Notes: generated by a model not told the origin, from the sequence alone. A stretch of 64,000 bases of DNA from Dorea_A sp016295505 (GCF_039832105.1 NZ_JBDOHS010000006.1:62001-126000), one strand, 5' to 3'; counted from the stretch's first letter, positions 25,520 through 34,670 are shown. Numbers and translations are program-made.

Positions 25520-26599
25520 TCACCGGACCTTTATATAATATCCCTGAGATATCTCTCTGACATATCCTTTGATTTCCAGCGTAATCAGTCTTTCCATAAG
25601 TTCCTGTGGTGAAAGATGTGTCTCCTCTACCAGCTGACTGATTCCTTTTGGGAACAAATCAAGGCAACTATACACCATATTTTCGGCAGTTTCAAGCACT
25701 TTTTTATTTTTGTGATTTTTTTGTCCATGTTTTCCGTTTTCTATATTCAGTTCTTCCAGGAGATCTTCCGGTGACAGAAGAATCCCCGCCCCCTGTCTGA
25801 TCAGTCGATGACATCCTGTACTTAGAGCACTCGTGACCGGCCCCGGAAGCGCATACACATCTTTTCCCTGTTCCAGCGCCAGATCTGCTGTGATCAGAGA
25901 TCCGCTCTTTTCTTTTGCTTCCATGACGAGTACAACATCCGATAATCCGCTGATAATACGGTTTCTTTCAGGAAAATAAGCCGGAAGAGGCTGCTCCTGT
26001 GGAAGACGTTCTGACAGAACTCCTCCCTGCTTCTGAATATCCATATAGAGTCCGATATGTTCTCTCGGATAACAGACATCCACTCCGCACCCCAGTACTC
26101 CATATGTTTTACCCCCACCGTTCAGTGCGCCCCTCTGTCCCGCACCGTCAATACCTCTTGCCAGACCACTGATAATTGCGATTCCTGCCCTTGCCAGGCT
26201 TTCTCCGTACTCCAGCGCCATCTCTTCTCCATATGGACTGCACCTTCTCGCTCCGACAATTGCAGCCGTATATACATCATCCTGCGGGAGCTCCCCTTTT
26301 ACATATAATGCATACGGTGGATCTGAAAGTCTTGTAAGCCTCTTCGGATATTCTTCTGAAAAATACGGAACAAACCGAATTTGCTTTTTTTCAAGCTGTT
26401 TCCATCTCCATTCCAGATCCTTATCCTTCTTCGCGATGCATAACGTATATACATCCTGTTCTTTCAGAAAATCCAGCTTCTTTAATGCTTTTTCTTCTAT
26501 ATAATATATATCTTTTGCACAATGATATACTTCCCGTAATTTTTTCTTTTTCCAGTCCGTCAGCGGGCGTACTGATGCAAGCCAGAATTCATACATCAT
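25520..26599 (-). CDS. dprA: DprA/Smf DNA-processing protein
   Basis: Loads RecA on incoming single-stranded DNA during transformation. The 359-residue protein has a central Rossmann-like domain with VGARRCSPYGEEMALEYGESLARAGIAIISGLARGIDGAGQRGAL and VLGCGVDVCYPREH. A C-terminal DprA winged-helix (~300-359, QLVEETHLSPQELMERLITLEIKGYV) follows. Start is one of two adjacent ATG codons after GGAGGAGG. It lies eight bases after yifB and 38 bases before topA, probably one operon. Confidence 0.96.
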   Translation of the reverse strand: MMYEFWLASVRPLTDWKKKKLREVYHCAKDIYYIEEKALKKLDFLKEQDVYTLCIAKKDKDLEWRWKQLEKKQIRFVPYFSEEYPKRLTRLSDPPYALYVKGELPQDDVYTAAIVGARRCSPYGEEMALEYGESLARAGIAIISGLARGIDGAGQRGALNGGGKTYGVLGCGVDVCYPREHIGLYMDIQKQGGVLSERLPQEQPLPAYFPERNRIISGLSDVVLVMEAKEKSGSLITADLALEQGKDVYALPGPVTSALSTGCHRLIRQGAGILLSPEDLLEELNIENGKHGQKNHKNKKVLETAENMVYSCLDLFPKGISQLVEETHLSPQELMERLITLEIKGYVREISQGYYIKVR

Positions 26600-26606
26600 C
26601 CGTTCA

Positions 26607-28142
26607 TTACCTCCTCCAGTATTTTTTATCCAGGGTTCGATAGCCGATTGCCTCTTTCAGATGGACTTGTCTGATCCTGCTGCTTTCATCCATATCTGCG
26701 ATTGTTCTTGCCACTTTCAGGATCTTATGATAAGTTCTGGCAGTCAGACCGAGTGCAGAATATGCCTGTTCCATCAGTTCTTTTTCTGCCGTTCCAAGCG
26801 TACAGTACTCGTCCAGCATTTTCACCTCCAGCATTGCATTCGTCAGTATTCCGGTCCCCTGATATCTCTTTTCCTGTATCTTTCTTGCGGCGCAGACTCT
26901 TTCACGTATTACTCCGGAACTTTCCTGTGGTGACTTTGCATTCAGATCTACGTAGCGTATCCTCGGCGTCTCTATGCAGATATCGATCCGATCCAGAAAA
27001 GGCTGGCTGATCTTACCGAGATAATGCTGGATCTCCCCGGATGTACATGTACACCTTCCCATGTCCGGATAATTACCACAGGGACATGGATTCATGGCCG
27101 CCGCCAGAATAAAATTTGCCGGAAATGTATAACTCCCATGTGTTCTTACCAGTTTGATCTCACGCTCTTCCAATGGCTGCCTCAGCACTTCCAGAACCGG
27201 TTTCTTGAATTCAGCCAGCTCGTCCAGAAACAGTACACCTCCATGTGCGAGACTGATCTCTCCGGGTCTTGGAACACTTCCTCCGCCGATCAGAGCTGCC
27301 TTCGTCACAGTGTGATGCACACTTCGAAATGGTCTTCCTGCAATCAGGGGATACTCTTCATCGATCAGTCCCAGCACGCTGTACACCTGTGTAATCTCCA
27401 TACTCTCTTCCAGCGAAAGCGGAGGAAGAATCGTAGGAATCCTTTTAGCGATCATAGATTTCCCGCTCCCCGGGGGCCCGACCATCAAAAGATTGTGTCC
27501 TCCGGCAACCGCAATCTCCACAGCACGCTTTACCATCTCCTGGCCGCAGATATCTGCAAAATCAACCGTATCTATACGTGCTTTCATACCGGATGTCCAG
27601 TTTTCTCCCGTCATCGGCTTTATCTCTGTATGTCCGGTGATATGTCTGCATATATCTTCCAGCGTCTCTGCTCCCAGAATGCAGATATCATCTATCAGTG
27701 CACCTTCTCTTGCATTCTTTGCAGGAACAATACAGGTATGGCATCCTTGCCTTTTCGCTTCCATGACGATCGGAAGTACTCCCGGAACCTCCCTGACTTT
27801 CCCATCCAGGCTCAGCTCCCCGATCACAAGTACATGTTCCAGCTTCTTCCCTGGAATCAATTCCAATGATGCAAGCACTGACAATGCAATCGGAAGGTCA
27901 AAGGATGCCCCTTTCTTGCGCACGGTTGCCGGTGCAAGATTAATCACCATCTTTTTTGCCGGAATCTGAAACCCGGAATTTTTCATTGCTGTACGCACTC
28001 TCTCTGACGCTTCTTTCACCTCCGATGAAAGATAGCCAACCATATGAAACCCTGGCAGTCCATTGCTTACATCCGCTTCCACACGGATCATCTCCACACC
28101 AAGGCCCTGTATTGCCGCAGACAATACTGTGCTAAATGCCAT
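26607..28142 (-). CDS. YifB/ComM family Mg-chelatase-like AAA+ ATPase
   Basis: ComM-type helicase implicated in branch migration during natural transformation. The ~511-residue protein has the N-terminal ChlI-like domain (LPGFHMVGYLSSEVKEASERVR) and Walker A GPPGSGKSMIAKRIP. Walker B is VLFLDELAEF and sensor NPCPCGNYPD; a C-terminal Mg_chelatase helical domain (LTARTYHKILKVARTIADM) ends it. The ATG at 28142 follows AAGGAGGAATGTGT. It is the first gene before dprA and topA. Confidence 0.95.
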   Translation of the reverse strand: MAFSTVLSAAIQGLGVEMIRVEADVSNGLPGFHMVGYLSSEVKEASERVRTAMKNSGFQIPAKKMVINLAPATVRKKGASFDLPIALSVLASLELIPGKKLEHVLVIGELSLDGKVREVPGVLPIVMEAKRQGCHTCIVPAKNAREGALIDDICILGAETLEDICRHITGHTEIKPMTGENWTSGMKARIDTVDFADICGQEMVKRAVEIAVAGGHNLLMVGPPGSGKSMIAKRIPTILPPLSLEESMEITQVYSVLGLIDEEYPLIAGRPFRSVHHTVTKAALIGGGSVPRPGEISLAHGGVLFLDELAEFKKPVLEVLRQPLEEREIKLVRTHGSYTFPANFILAAAMNPCPCGNYPDMGRCTCTSGEIQHYLGKISQPFLDRIDICIETPRIRYVDLNAKSPQESSGVIRERVCAARKIQEKRYQGTGILTNAMLEVKMLDEYCTLGTAEKELMEQAYSALGLTARTYHKILKVARTIADMDESSRIRQVHLKEAIGYRTLDKKYWRR

Positions 28143-28307
28143 ACACATTCCTCCTTCTATTCTCTTTTATATTTCTTTCATATTCTCAGGAAAAACGACC
28201 GAACCGGTCATATAGATCTGCCGAAGAAAGATCTGGATCAAGATAATGACTTCTTCGTAAAATGTGCATTTATCTTATCCCAATCTTTCTTCAGTGTCAA
28301 CATATTT

Positions 28308-28925
28308 TCAGAAATATTCCCGCAACTTTTCAATCGCACTTTTCTCGATCCTTGAAACATAAGAACGAGAGATGCCCAACTGTCTGGCAATCTCCCGCTG
28401 TGTATACTCTTCCTCATTATATAATCCATAGCGCATCTTAAGTACCAGACGTTCCCTTGGTGACAGTTCTGATTCCATTCGCTGATACAGCTTGCGGATA
28501 TCATCTTTCAGTTCGACTTTCTGATGCGCATCACGCTCCTGTGTTTCAATTACATCAAATAACTGAATCTCATTTCCTTCCCGGTCGGTACCGATCGGCT
28601 CATACAGAGATATTTCTCTGGATATTTTCTTTTTTGTTCGCAGATACATCAGAATCTCATTTTCAATACAGCGGGCGGCATAGGTCGCAAGCCTTACACT
28701 TTTTCCGGAATCAAATGTAACTACCGCCTTGATCAGCCCGATCGTTCCGATAGACAGAAGATCCTCCATGTCGTCCGTTGCAGACTGATATTTCTTCACA
28801 ATATAAGCAACAAGACGCAGATTTCGTTCAATCAGGATATGTTTTGCTTCAAGATCGCCCTCCGTATACTTTTGCATATAATATCTTTCTTCCGCAGCTG
28901 TAAGAGGTTGTGGAAATGATTTCAA
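28308..28925 (-). CDS. sigK: Sporulation sigma factor SigK, uninterrupted
   Basis: Late mother-cell RNA polymerase sigma factor. It begins (M)KSFPQPLTAAEERYYMQKY and has region 2 (IERNLRLVAYIVKKY, DLLSIGTIGLIKAV, LATYAARCIENEILMYLR). Region 4 is LSPRERLVLKMRYGL and ISRSYVSRIEKSAIEKL. A TTG start at 28925 is preferred because GAGGTG lies seven bases upstream and it gives the standard N-terminus; the upstream in-frame ATG (28991) has no ribosome site. No pro-sequence longer than the first few residues is evident. In Bacillus this gene is split by skin; here it is intact, while cotJC is the split gene. Confidence 0.92.
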   Translation of the reverse strand: MKSFPQPLTAAEERYYMQKYTEGDLEAKHILIERNLRLVAYIVKKYQSATDDMEDLLSIGTIGLIKAVVTFDSGKSVRLATYAARCIENEILMYLRTKKKISREISLYEPIGTDREGNEIQLFDVIETQERDAHQKVELKDDIRKLYQRMESELSPRERLVLKMRYGLYNEEEYTQREIARQLGISRSYVSRIEKSAIEKLREYF

Positions 28926-29132
28926 GGAGAAGCACCTCTTAGCATATTTAATATAGTCTATGAAAAATCTTGTCTTTTTGTGCTTTTCCATGATTTTTTT
29001 CTATACAAAACCACCAAAAAGAGGTTATAGTATATATAACTTTAGGGAAAATGCAGGTCACCGTTGTCCGGTGATCTCCCGGGAATAATGAAATTGCATC
29101 GGCTGACACCGGTGCCGGATTGGGGATATGTC

Positions 29133-30404
29133 ATGAAAAAACAATTGGGAAAAATTCTTTTTTACAGCCTTGCCATTATACTGACTGCACAGTTGAGTAT
29201 GAATCTCTTTATCGCAGATTTTAAAATTTCTCTTGCCATCATATGTTTTGCACTTTTTCTGTTTCTCAGTGACTCTTTTCCTCTGCTTCCGGTTACTTTC
29301 TGCACTGCATTTGGTGTATATATTTCCCGTGCTCTCCTCTACTGGTTCCGCCACGGGGACTTTACCGGAACCGCCAGAGCTTATCTCCCGGAAACTGTAT
29401 TTTTTATCTGCTACGGTCTTCTGCTTTTCCTGTATCAAAAGCTTTCCGCAGAACATCCTCTGAATCAGAATCATGCTTTTCTTCCTCTGATTCTGATCGA
29501 TTACACTGCAAACCTCGCAGAACTGATCGTAAGACTTGGCGGCGGCGCTTTTCACTTCAAAACACAGGGAAGTATCCTTCTGATCGCAGTCCTGCGTACT
29601 CTGATCATCTGGTGCATCCTAACTGCCATTCACCGTTACCGGCATTTTCTTCTGGACCGGGAACATGAAGATCGTTATCGGCGTCTGGTACTTCTGATTT
29701 CAAAACTGAACGGCGAAGTTGTATGGATGCGTAAAAATACAGCTCTGATCGAAAGCACCATGAGTACGGCATATGCTCTCTATGAGCATCTGAAAGACTC
29801 TGACCACGAGTCCGACACTGCTTCTATGGCGCTTCATGTTGCAAGAGATATTCACGAGATCAAAAAAGAATACCTTCTGATCATGCGTGGAATATCAGAA
29901 GCATTGAACGAAGAACTGACCAGTGACGGCATGTACCTTCGAGATCTGTTTGAGATTTTAAAAGATGCCCTCATGCTTCTTGCCAAAGAGCACCACGTGG
30001 AATTACAGATGGATATTGTCTGCAGCGACAACCCTTATATCTGTCAGCATTATTCTCTAATGTCCATTTTCCGTAACCTCTTTATCAACGCGCTGGAAGC
30101 CGCAGATGGATCCAAAGCCTGGATTCAGGTCCTGCAGCAGTCTTGCGGTGACGATATGATCTTTACCGTCACTGATCACGGTCCCGGAATCGCTCCCGAA
30201 TACATCAATGAAGTATTTGAAACCGGTTTTTCCACAAAGATCAACTACTCTACCGGAGAGATCAACCGTGGTCTGGGACTGAATCTGGTACAGGATCTTG
30301 TTGAAAATCAATTCCGGGGAAAAATCGAACTGACTTCCATTCCCGGACAGACCACTTTTACCATTACAATTCCAGCAAATAATCTGAAAGGAGAGATCGC
30401 ATGA
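29133..30404 (+). CDS. Sensor histidine kinase of GlnK (YcbA) type
   Basis: Membrane sensor kinase, ~423 residues. It has five to six N-terminal hydrophobic segments (~8-165), a linker helix, and a phospho-acceptor region with HVARDIHEIKKEY. A GHKL ATPase domain follows, with N-box NLFINALEAADG, DHGPGIAPEYI and GLGLNLVQDLV. Start at 29133 (MKKQLGKILFY) is preferred for its GGGGATATGTC site; 29088 is an in-frame alternative. The response regulator overlaps its last codons. Partner identity (YcbB domain) links it to the glutamine-sensing GlnK/GlnL pair of Bacillus; the true signal is unknown. Confidence 0.85.
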   Translation: MKKQLGKILFYSLAIILTAQLSMNLFIADFKISLAIICFALFLFLSDSFPLLPVTFCTAFGVYISRALLYWFRHGDFTGTARAYLPETVFFICYGLLLFLYQKLSAEHPLNQNHAFLPLILIDYTANLAELIVRLGGGAFHFKTQGSILLIAVLRTLIIWCILTAIHRYRHFLLDREHEDRYRRLVLLISKLNGEVVWMRKNTALIESTMSTAYALYEHLKDSDHESDTASMALHVARDIHEIKKEYLLIMRGISEALNEELTSDGMYLRDLFEILKDALMLLAKEHHVELQMDIVCSDNPYICQHYSLMSIFRNLFINALEAADGSKAWIQVLQQSCGDDMIFTVTDHGPGIAPEYINEVFETGFSTKINYSTGEINRGLGLNLVQDLVENQFRGKIELTSIPGQTTFTITIPANNLKGEIA

Positions 30405-31276
30405 GATTCTATTGTCTTGACGATGATAAAAATATATGTAACATTTTGAAACTGATTATTCAGGACCGGAAACTCGGAACCGTCTGCGGCTCCAGCACCG
30501 ACGGACAGTCTGCTCTTGAAGATCTACCGATTCTGCGCCCGGATATCGTGATCGTTGATCTGCTCATGCCGGAAATGGATGGCATTACTTTCGTCCGCCG
30601 GGCAAGAACTCTTTTAAAAGATACTGCATACATTATGCTTTCCCAGGTGTCTTCCAAAGAAATGATTGCATCTGCCTATGAAGCGGGAATCGAATTTTAT
30701 ATTCAGAAACCCCTCAACAGTATCGAAGTAGAAAAAGTCATCCTGCAGGTATGCGAATCCATTTCTCTGAAACGGGCGATGGCACAGATGCAGAATATTC
30801 TGAATCTGGCACCAGTCAATCAGGAGCACTTTTCAGATCCAAACCAGCGTGGCAGTTCTGCTTCTGCAAGGTCAGAAGACGAATGTCCCGGTACCCTCCG
30901 GACGATTCTTCAGCGTCTTGGAATCATTGGAGATATCGGAAGCAGGGATATTATCATGATCGTAAATTACCTGGTCAAAAACCCGAACCAGATAGACGAC
31001 ATAACACTGAATGAACTCTGCAGCAAGTTCAGTGACTCACCCAAATCCATGGAACAACGCATCCGTCGTACCGCAAGCACCGGAATGGTGAATCTGGCAC
31101 ATCTTGGAATTGAAGATTACAGCAATGAAATATTCACAGAATATTCCAATACATTGTATAACTTTGAGCAGGTGCGAAAAGAAATGGATTATATTCGCGG
31201 AAAAAGCAAAAAACATGGGAATGTGAAGATAAAAAATTTTCTGAATGCTCTTGCCGTATACTGTATGGACAACTAA
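30401..31276 (+). CDS. Response regulator of GlnL (YcbB) type
   Basis: The 291-residue protein has a receiver domain (~1-120) with acidic DDD at 7-9, phospho-acceptor Asp53 in IVDLLMPEMDG, and Lys in FYIQKPLNS. The C-terminal half (~165-290: ILQRLGIIGDIGSRDIIMIV, DITLNELCSKF, KSMEQRIRRTASTGMVNLAHLGIEDYSNEIF) matches the YcbB-type DNA-binding domain. ATG overlaps the kinase gene by four bases (ATGA). The likely target is the adjacent permease gene. Confidence 0.88.
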   Translation: MRFYCLDDDKNICNILKLIIQDRKLGTVCGSSTDGQSALEDLPILRPDIVIVDLLMPEMDGITFVRRARTLLKDTAYIMLSQVSSKEMIASAYEAGIEFYIQKPLNSIEVEKVILQVCESISLKRAMAQMQNILNLAPVNQEHFSDPNQRGSSASARSEDECPGTLRTILQRLGIIGDIGSRDIIMIVNYLVKNPNQIDDITLNELCSKFSDSPKSMEQRIRRTASTGMVNLAHLGIEDYSNEIFTEYSNTLYNFEQVRKEMDYIRGKSKKHGNVKIKNFLNALAVYCMDN

Positions 31277-31296
31277 CGATCCTCTCGGCAGATTTA

Positions 31297-31360
31297 ACAG
31301 TATCAAATCAGAAAAATTGTGAATTGTGACAATTTTTACATTTGGTACTGTTTTTTTTCG
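31297..31360 (+). terminator. Strong terminator after the response regulator
   Basis: An outer arm AACAGTATCAAA pairs with TTTGGTACTGTT, and an inner arm AAAAATTGT (31312-31320) pairs with ACAATTTTT (31329-31337). Eight T follow. The inner palindrome could also be an operator. Confidence 0.75.
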
Positions 31361-31376
31361 TCAATTCTGATACGAT

Positions 31377-31405
31377 TTGAAACTTTCTGAAACTGGTCTT
31401 ATATA
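31377..31405 (+). promoter_or_regulatory. Promoter of the EIIC-like gene with CodY-like box
   Basis: -35 TTGAAA (31377-31382), 17-base spacer, -10 TATATA (31400-31405). The 15-mer AACTTTCTGAAACTG at 31381-31395 matches the CodY consensus AATTTTCWGAAAATT at 12 of 15 positions and overlaps the promoter. Confidence 0.4.
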
Positions 31406-31462
31406 TTGATACCATCAATAACAGATCGGACTTATCGTTAAAAATAATAAGAAAAGTGAGGA

Positions 31463-32521
31463 ATGTATATGTTAACAATTGTATCTGGAGTAGGACTTTT
31501 ATTAATCACACTTGCCGGGTTTTCCCTTTTCAGCCTGAAGATGCCAAAAGGACAGCTTGCCATGTCCGGCATGGCTAATGCTGCCGTTGCTACATTTCTG
31601 GTAGAAGCTATTCATAAATATATTACCGGAGATCTGATCGGCATCGATTTCTTTCGTACCGTAGGCGAGACATCCGGAAGTCTCGGAGGCGTCGCTGCCG
31701 CAATTCTCGTACCGATCAGTATGGGCGCTAACCCTGTTCTCTGTGTCGTTGCCGGTGTAGCTGTCGGCGGCTATGGAATCCTTCCGGGCTTTATTGCCGG
31801 CTATCTGATCGGACTGATTGCACCGGTAATTGAAAAGAAACTGCCGGAAGGAATCAATATCATCGGCGGCGCACTGATCATTGCTCCTCTCGCACGTATC
31901 ATCGCCCTGACTGTAGATCCTGCCGTAACAGCTCTTCTGACTCGTATCGGCGGAACAATCAGCGCTGCAACAGACCAGTCCCCGATCGTAATGGGATTCT
32001 TACTTGGCGGAATCATGAAGATGATCTGTACTTCTCCGCTCAGTTCCATGGCACTGACTGCAATGCTTGGTCTTACCGGTCTTCCTATGGGAATCGCCGC
32101 AATTGCCTGCGTAGGCGGTTCATTTACCAATGGAATCATCTTCTCCCGCCTGAAGCTCGGAGATAAGAGTAATGTGATCGCAGTGATGCTGGAGCCATTA
32201 ACACAGGCCGACATTATTACTGCAAATCCGATTCCTATTTACTGTTCCAACTTTTTCGGAGGTGGATTTGCCGGAATATCCGCAGCAGTCTTTCACATTA
32301 TAAACAATGCACCCGGAACTGCTTCTCCGATTCCAGGACTTCTGGCTCCATTTGCCTTCAATTCACCGCTTAAGGTCGTTCTGGCAATCGTCTTTGCAAT
32401 TATCGGCGGAACTGTAGCCGGACTTGTTGGAAGCGCAGTATTTAAAAATCGCATTCAGGAGAGCACATCCTCAGAAACCGAATCTGAGATGCCATCTGAA
32501 ATGCCTGAACTTGAGTACTAA
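31463..32521 (+). CDS. PTS EIIC-like membrane permease (PTS_EIIC_2 family), orphan
   Basis: The ~352-residue protein has about nine to ten membrane helices. Sequence such as LKMPKGQLAMSGMANAAVATFLVEAIHKY, GGVAAAILVPISMGANPVLCVVAGVAVGGYGILPGF and MGFLLGGIMKMICTSPLSSMALTAMLGLTG fits the EIIC_2 group of PTS-like permeases. No EIIA, EIIB or phosphorylatable Cys/His module is fused or adjacent, so transport may not be PTS-driven. Start could also be the second Met (31469, after GTGAGGAATGTAT). It follows a GlnK/GlnL-type two-component pair, its probable regulator. Substrate unknown. Confidence 0.82.
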   Translation: MYMLTIVSGVGLLLITLAGFSLFSLKMPKGQLAMSGMANAAVATFLVEAIHKYITGDLIGIDFFRTVGETSGSLGGVAAAILVPISMGANPVLCVVAGVAVGGYGILPGFIAGYLIGLIAPVIEKKLPEGINIIGGALIIAPLARIIALTVDPAVTALLTRIGGTISAATDQSPIVMGFLLGGIMKMICTSPLSSMALTAMLGLTGLPMGIAAIACVGGSFTNGIIFSRLKLGDKSNVIAVMLEPLTQADIITANPIPIYCSNFFGGGFAGISAAVFHIINNAPGTASPIPGLLAPFAFNSPLKVVLAIVFAIIGGTVAGLVGSAVFKNRIQESTSSETESEMPSEMPELEY

Positions 32522-32559
32522 GAGTACATTCCTGATTCCTTAACTCTTTGTATATTATG

Positions 32560-32709
32560 AAAAAGGACTATTGCAGAATCTTTAAGATATCATCTCGAAT
32601 ATACAATTTCCATAAGAAAAGCTGAGGTAAGCGAGTGAGCGTTGAAGCGTTCTTATGGAAATTGTATATCTCATGTGGAGTATATCTTGATTCTGCAATA
32701 GTCCTTTTT
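32560..32709. repeat. 150-bp palindromic element with two nested perfect stems
   Basis: The outer arms (32560-32580 and 32689-32709, 21 bp) and inner arms (32599-32618 and 32650-32669, 20 bp) are each perfect reverse complements. They are separated by short partly pairing segments and capped by a 31-base loop. Outer arm AGGACTATTGCA resembles the other hairpins of the window. It ends in TTTTTT on the plus strand and TTTTT on the minus strand, so it can act as a bidirectional terminator for two convergent genes. Confidence 0.85.
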
Positions 32710-32712
32710 TCT

Positions 32713-33939
32713 TTATTCTTCTCTTCTTAAGATATCATATCTGTCAGCTGCCTCTTCAAGCTCCACATACAATACCTGTTTTGGATGCGGTGCACTCTCC
32801 TGTTCTTTTCCTTCCTCGTCCAGGATTCGTTTTACCTGCACTTTGATATTCCGTCCATCCGGTTTCATGATCTCAATCGTCTCTCCGACCGAGAATTTAT
32901 TTCTCTGTTCGATACGGCAAAGTCCTTCTTTGACTTCTCCAACAATACCCAGATACGTATATTCTTTGATATAAGTGTTACTGTCATAGATCTGACTTTC
33001 TTCACTTGGCTTTCCAAAATAAAATCCGGTAGTAAACTGACGATACGTGCAATTGGAAATCTGTTCCTGATACCATGGCATATTGGCACGATACTTGTCC
33101 GGATCTTCCAGATAATCATCGATCGCCTTCCGATAGGTTCTGGCCACCGTGGCCACATAAAGAGCGGTCTTCATCCGTCCTTCGATCTTAAAGCTGTCAA
33201 TTCCCGCATCTATCATCTCCGGGATATGTTCAATCATACAAAGATCTTTGGAATTAAAGATATACGTGCCACGCTCATTCTCATATACCGGCATATATTC
33301 GCCCGGTCTGGTCTCTTCGACAACCGCATATTTCCAGCGGCATGGATGGGTACAGGCTCCCTGATTGGCATCTCTTCCGGTAAAAAAATTACTCAGAAGA
33401 CATCTTCCGGAATAAGAGATACACATTGCACCATGGATAAAGCTTTCAATCTCCATCTCCTCCGGGATATGGTCTCTGATCTCTCTGATTTCTTTCAGAG
33501 ACAACTCTCTTGCCGTCACGACTCTTTTGGCCCCCTGCTTCCACCAGAAGTTAAAAGTGCCGTAATTCGTGTTATTTGCCTGGGTACTAATATGCCGTTC
33601 AATCTCCGGACAGATCTCCTTTGCCATCTCGAAGATTGCCGGATCTGCAATAATCAGTGCATCCGGTCCCATCTCCTTCAATTCTCCCAGATATTCCCTG
33701 ACACCCTCCAGATCCGCATTATGTGCCAGGATATTCACTGTAACATGTACCTTTGCTCCGTGCTCATGTGCAAATGCAATTCCTTCCCTCATGTCATCAG
33801 CCGAAAAGTTCTTTGCTTTTGCGCGCAGACCAAATGCCTCACCGCCGATGTACACCGCATCAGCACCAAATATGACCGCAGTCTTCAATACTTCCAGACT
33901 GCTGGCAGGGATCAATAATTCCGGACGTCTGTTCTTCAT
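32713..33939 (-). CDS. Peptidase U32 family protein (YrrO/RlhA-like)
   Basis: The 408-residue protein has the U32 core: ELLIPASSLEVLKTAVIFGADAVYIGG, ISTQANNTNYGTFNFW, ARELSLKEI and ESFIHGAMCISYSGRCLLSNFFTGRDANQGACTHPCRW. The last holds the conserved cysteines. A C-terminal U32 barrel (~330-405) follows. Family members include RlhA/TrhP, needed for 5-hydroxylation of rRNA or tRNA pyrimidines, and Bacillus TrhP2 (YrrO). RNA modification is thus more likely than collagen proteolysis. It lies 20 bases after the O-methyltransferase gene, as in Bacillus yrrM-yrrN-yrrO. Confidence 0.9.
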   Translation of the reverse strand: MKNRRPELLIPASSLEVLKTAVIFGADAVYIGGEAFGLRAKAKNFSADDMREGIAFAHEHGAKVHVTVNILAHNADLEGVREYLGELKEMGPDALIIADPAIFEMAKEICPEIERHISTQANNTNYGTFNFWWKQGAKRVVTARELSLKEIREIRDHIPEEMEIESFIHGAMCISYSGRCLLSNFFTGRDANQGACTHPCRWKYAVVEETRPGEYMPVYENERGTYIFNSKDLCMIEHIPEMIDAGIDSFKIEGRMKTALYVATVARTYRKAIDDYLEDPDKYRANMPWYQEQISNCTYRQFTTGFYFGKPSEESQIYDSNTYIKEYTYLGIVGEVKEGLCRIEQRNKFSVGETIEIMKPDGRNIKVQVKRILDEEGKEQESAPHPKQVLYVELEEAADRYDILRREE

Positions 33940-33959
33940 CTTTCTATCTCCTTGTCACT

Positions 33960-34601
33960 TTATTTTTTTACACTCAGTGCCACTCCATCTCCCAAAGGCA
34001 GAATCGATGTCTGCAGTTCCTCCTTATGCTTCAATTCGTAAAGATACTCCCTCATACGACTGTGAATCGTGCGGTTTCTTCTCTCCACCGCATATCTGGA
34101 TTCAATGATATCTCCATCCTGCAGTACATTATCTGACACCAGAACTCCTCCGGGTTCCAGCAAGCGGATCGCCTCCGGCATATAATGAATGTACTGCCCT
34201 TTGGCGGCATCCATGAAGATAAAGTCATATGGCCCTTCCAGAGACTTCATCACCTCCAGAGCATCCCCTTCGATCAGCGTGATCTGATCTTCCTTCCCGG
34301 CTCTCCTGAAATTCTCTCTCGCAATCGGAATTCTTTTCTCATACTTTTCAATCGTCGTAATATGTCCCTGTTCCGGAATATATTCACTCATCAGGATTGC
34401 TGAAAATCCAATCGCCGTACCTACTTCCAGCACACGCAGCGGCTTCTTCATCATCAGAAGCACTTTCAGAAAGCTCTGTGTTTCTTTTCGAATGATCGGC
34501 ACAAATGTATCCAGCGCCTCCTGTTCAATTTCTTCAATCAAAGGCTTCTCCGGAGATTCCAGCGAATGAATATATGTTACCATTCTCTCATCAACTATCA
34601 A
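33960..34601 (-). CDS. O-methyltransferase (TrmR/YrrM type), TTG start
   Basis: SAM-dependent class I methyltransferase. Motif I is VLEVGTAIGFSAILMSEYIP, followed by EGDALEVMKSLEGPYDFIFMDAAKGQYIHYM and VLVSDNVLQDGDI with metal-binding Asp/Asn, typical of the COMT-like family. Bacillus TrmR (YrrM) methylates 5-hydroxyuridine in tRNA, matching the U32 neighbour that would make the hydroxyl. A TTG at 34601 (IVDERMVTYIHSLE follows) has GAGGTG six bases upstream; the next ATG (34583) has a weaker site. About 213 residues. Confidence 0.85.
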   Translation of the reverse strand: MIVDERMVTYIHSLESPEKPLIEEIEQEALDTFVPIIRKETQSFLKVLLMMKKPLRVLEVGTAIGFSAILMSEYIPEQGHITTIEKYEKRIPIARENFRRAGKEDQITLIEGDALEVMKSLEGPYDFIFMDAAKGQYIHYMPEAIRLLEPGGVLVSDNVLQDGDIIESRYAVERRNRTIHSRMREYLYELKHKEELQTSILPLGDGVALSVKK

Positions 34602-34626
34602 AAAAAGCACCTCATCTTCACAATAT

Positions 34627-34660
34627 AGGGATTGCTGCAAAAGATTTTGCAACAATCCCT
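34627..34660. repeat. Short hairpin, member of the dispersed family
   Basis: AGGGATTGCTGCAAAA pairs with the right arm TTTTGCAACAATCCCT. It lies between RNase J and the O-methyltransferase gene. It lacks a clear T-run on the minus strand, so terminator function is doubtful in that direction. Confidence 0.65.
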
Positions 34661-34670
34661 CTTCTTTTTC

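Noticed and set aside
28142..28308. Possible skin-like insertion near sigK
   Set aside because: The sigK frame is continuous through regions 2 and 4, and no recombinase lies nearby.
32785..33918. 377-codon open frame on the plus strand
   Set aside because: Entirely antisense to the U32 peptidase gene, Cys/His/Phe-rich composition typical of a shadow frame.
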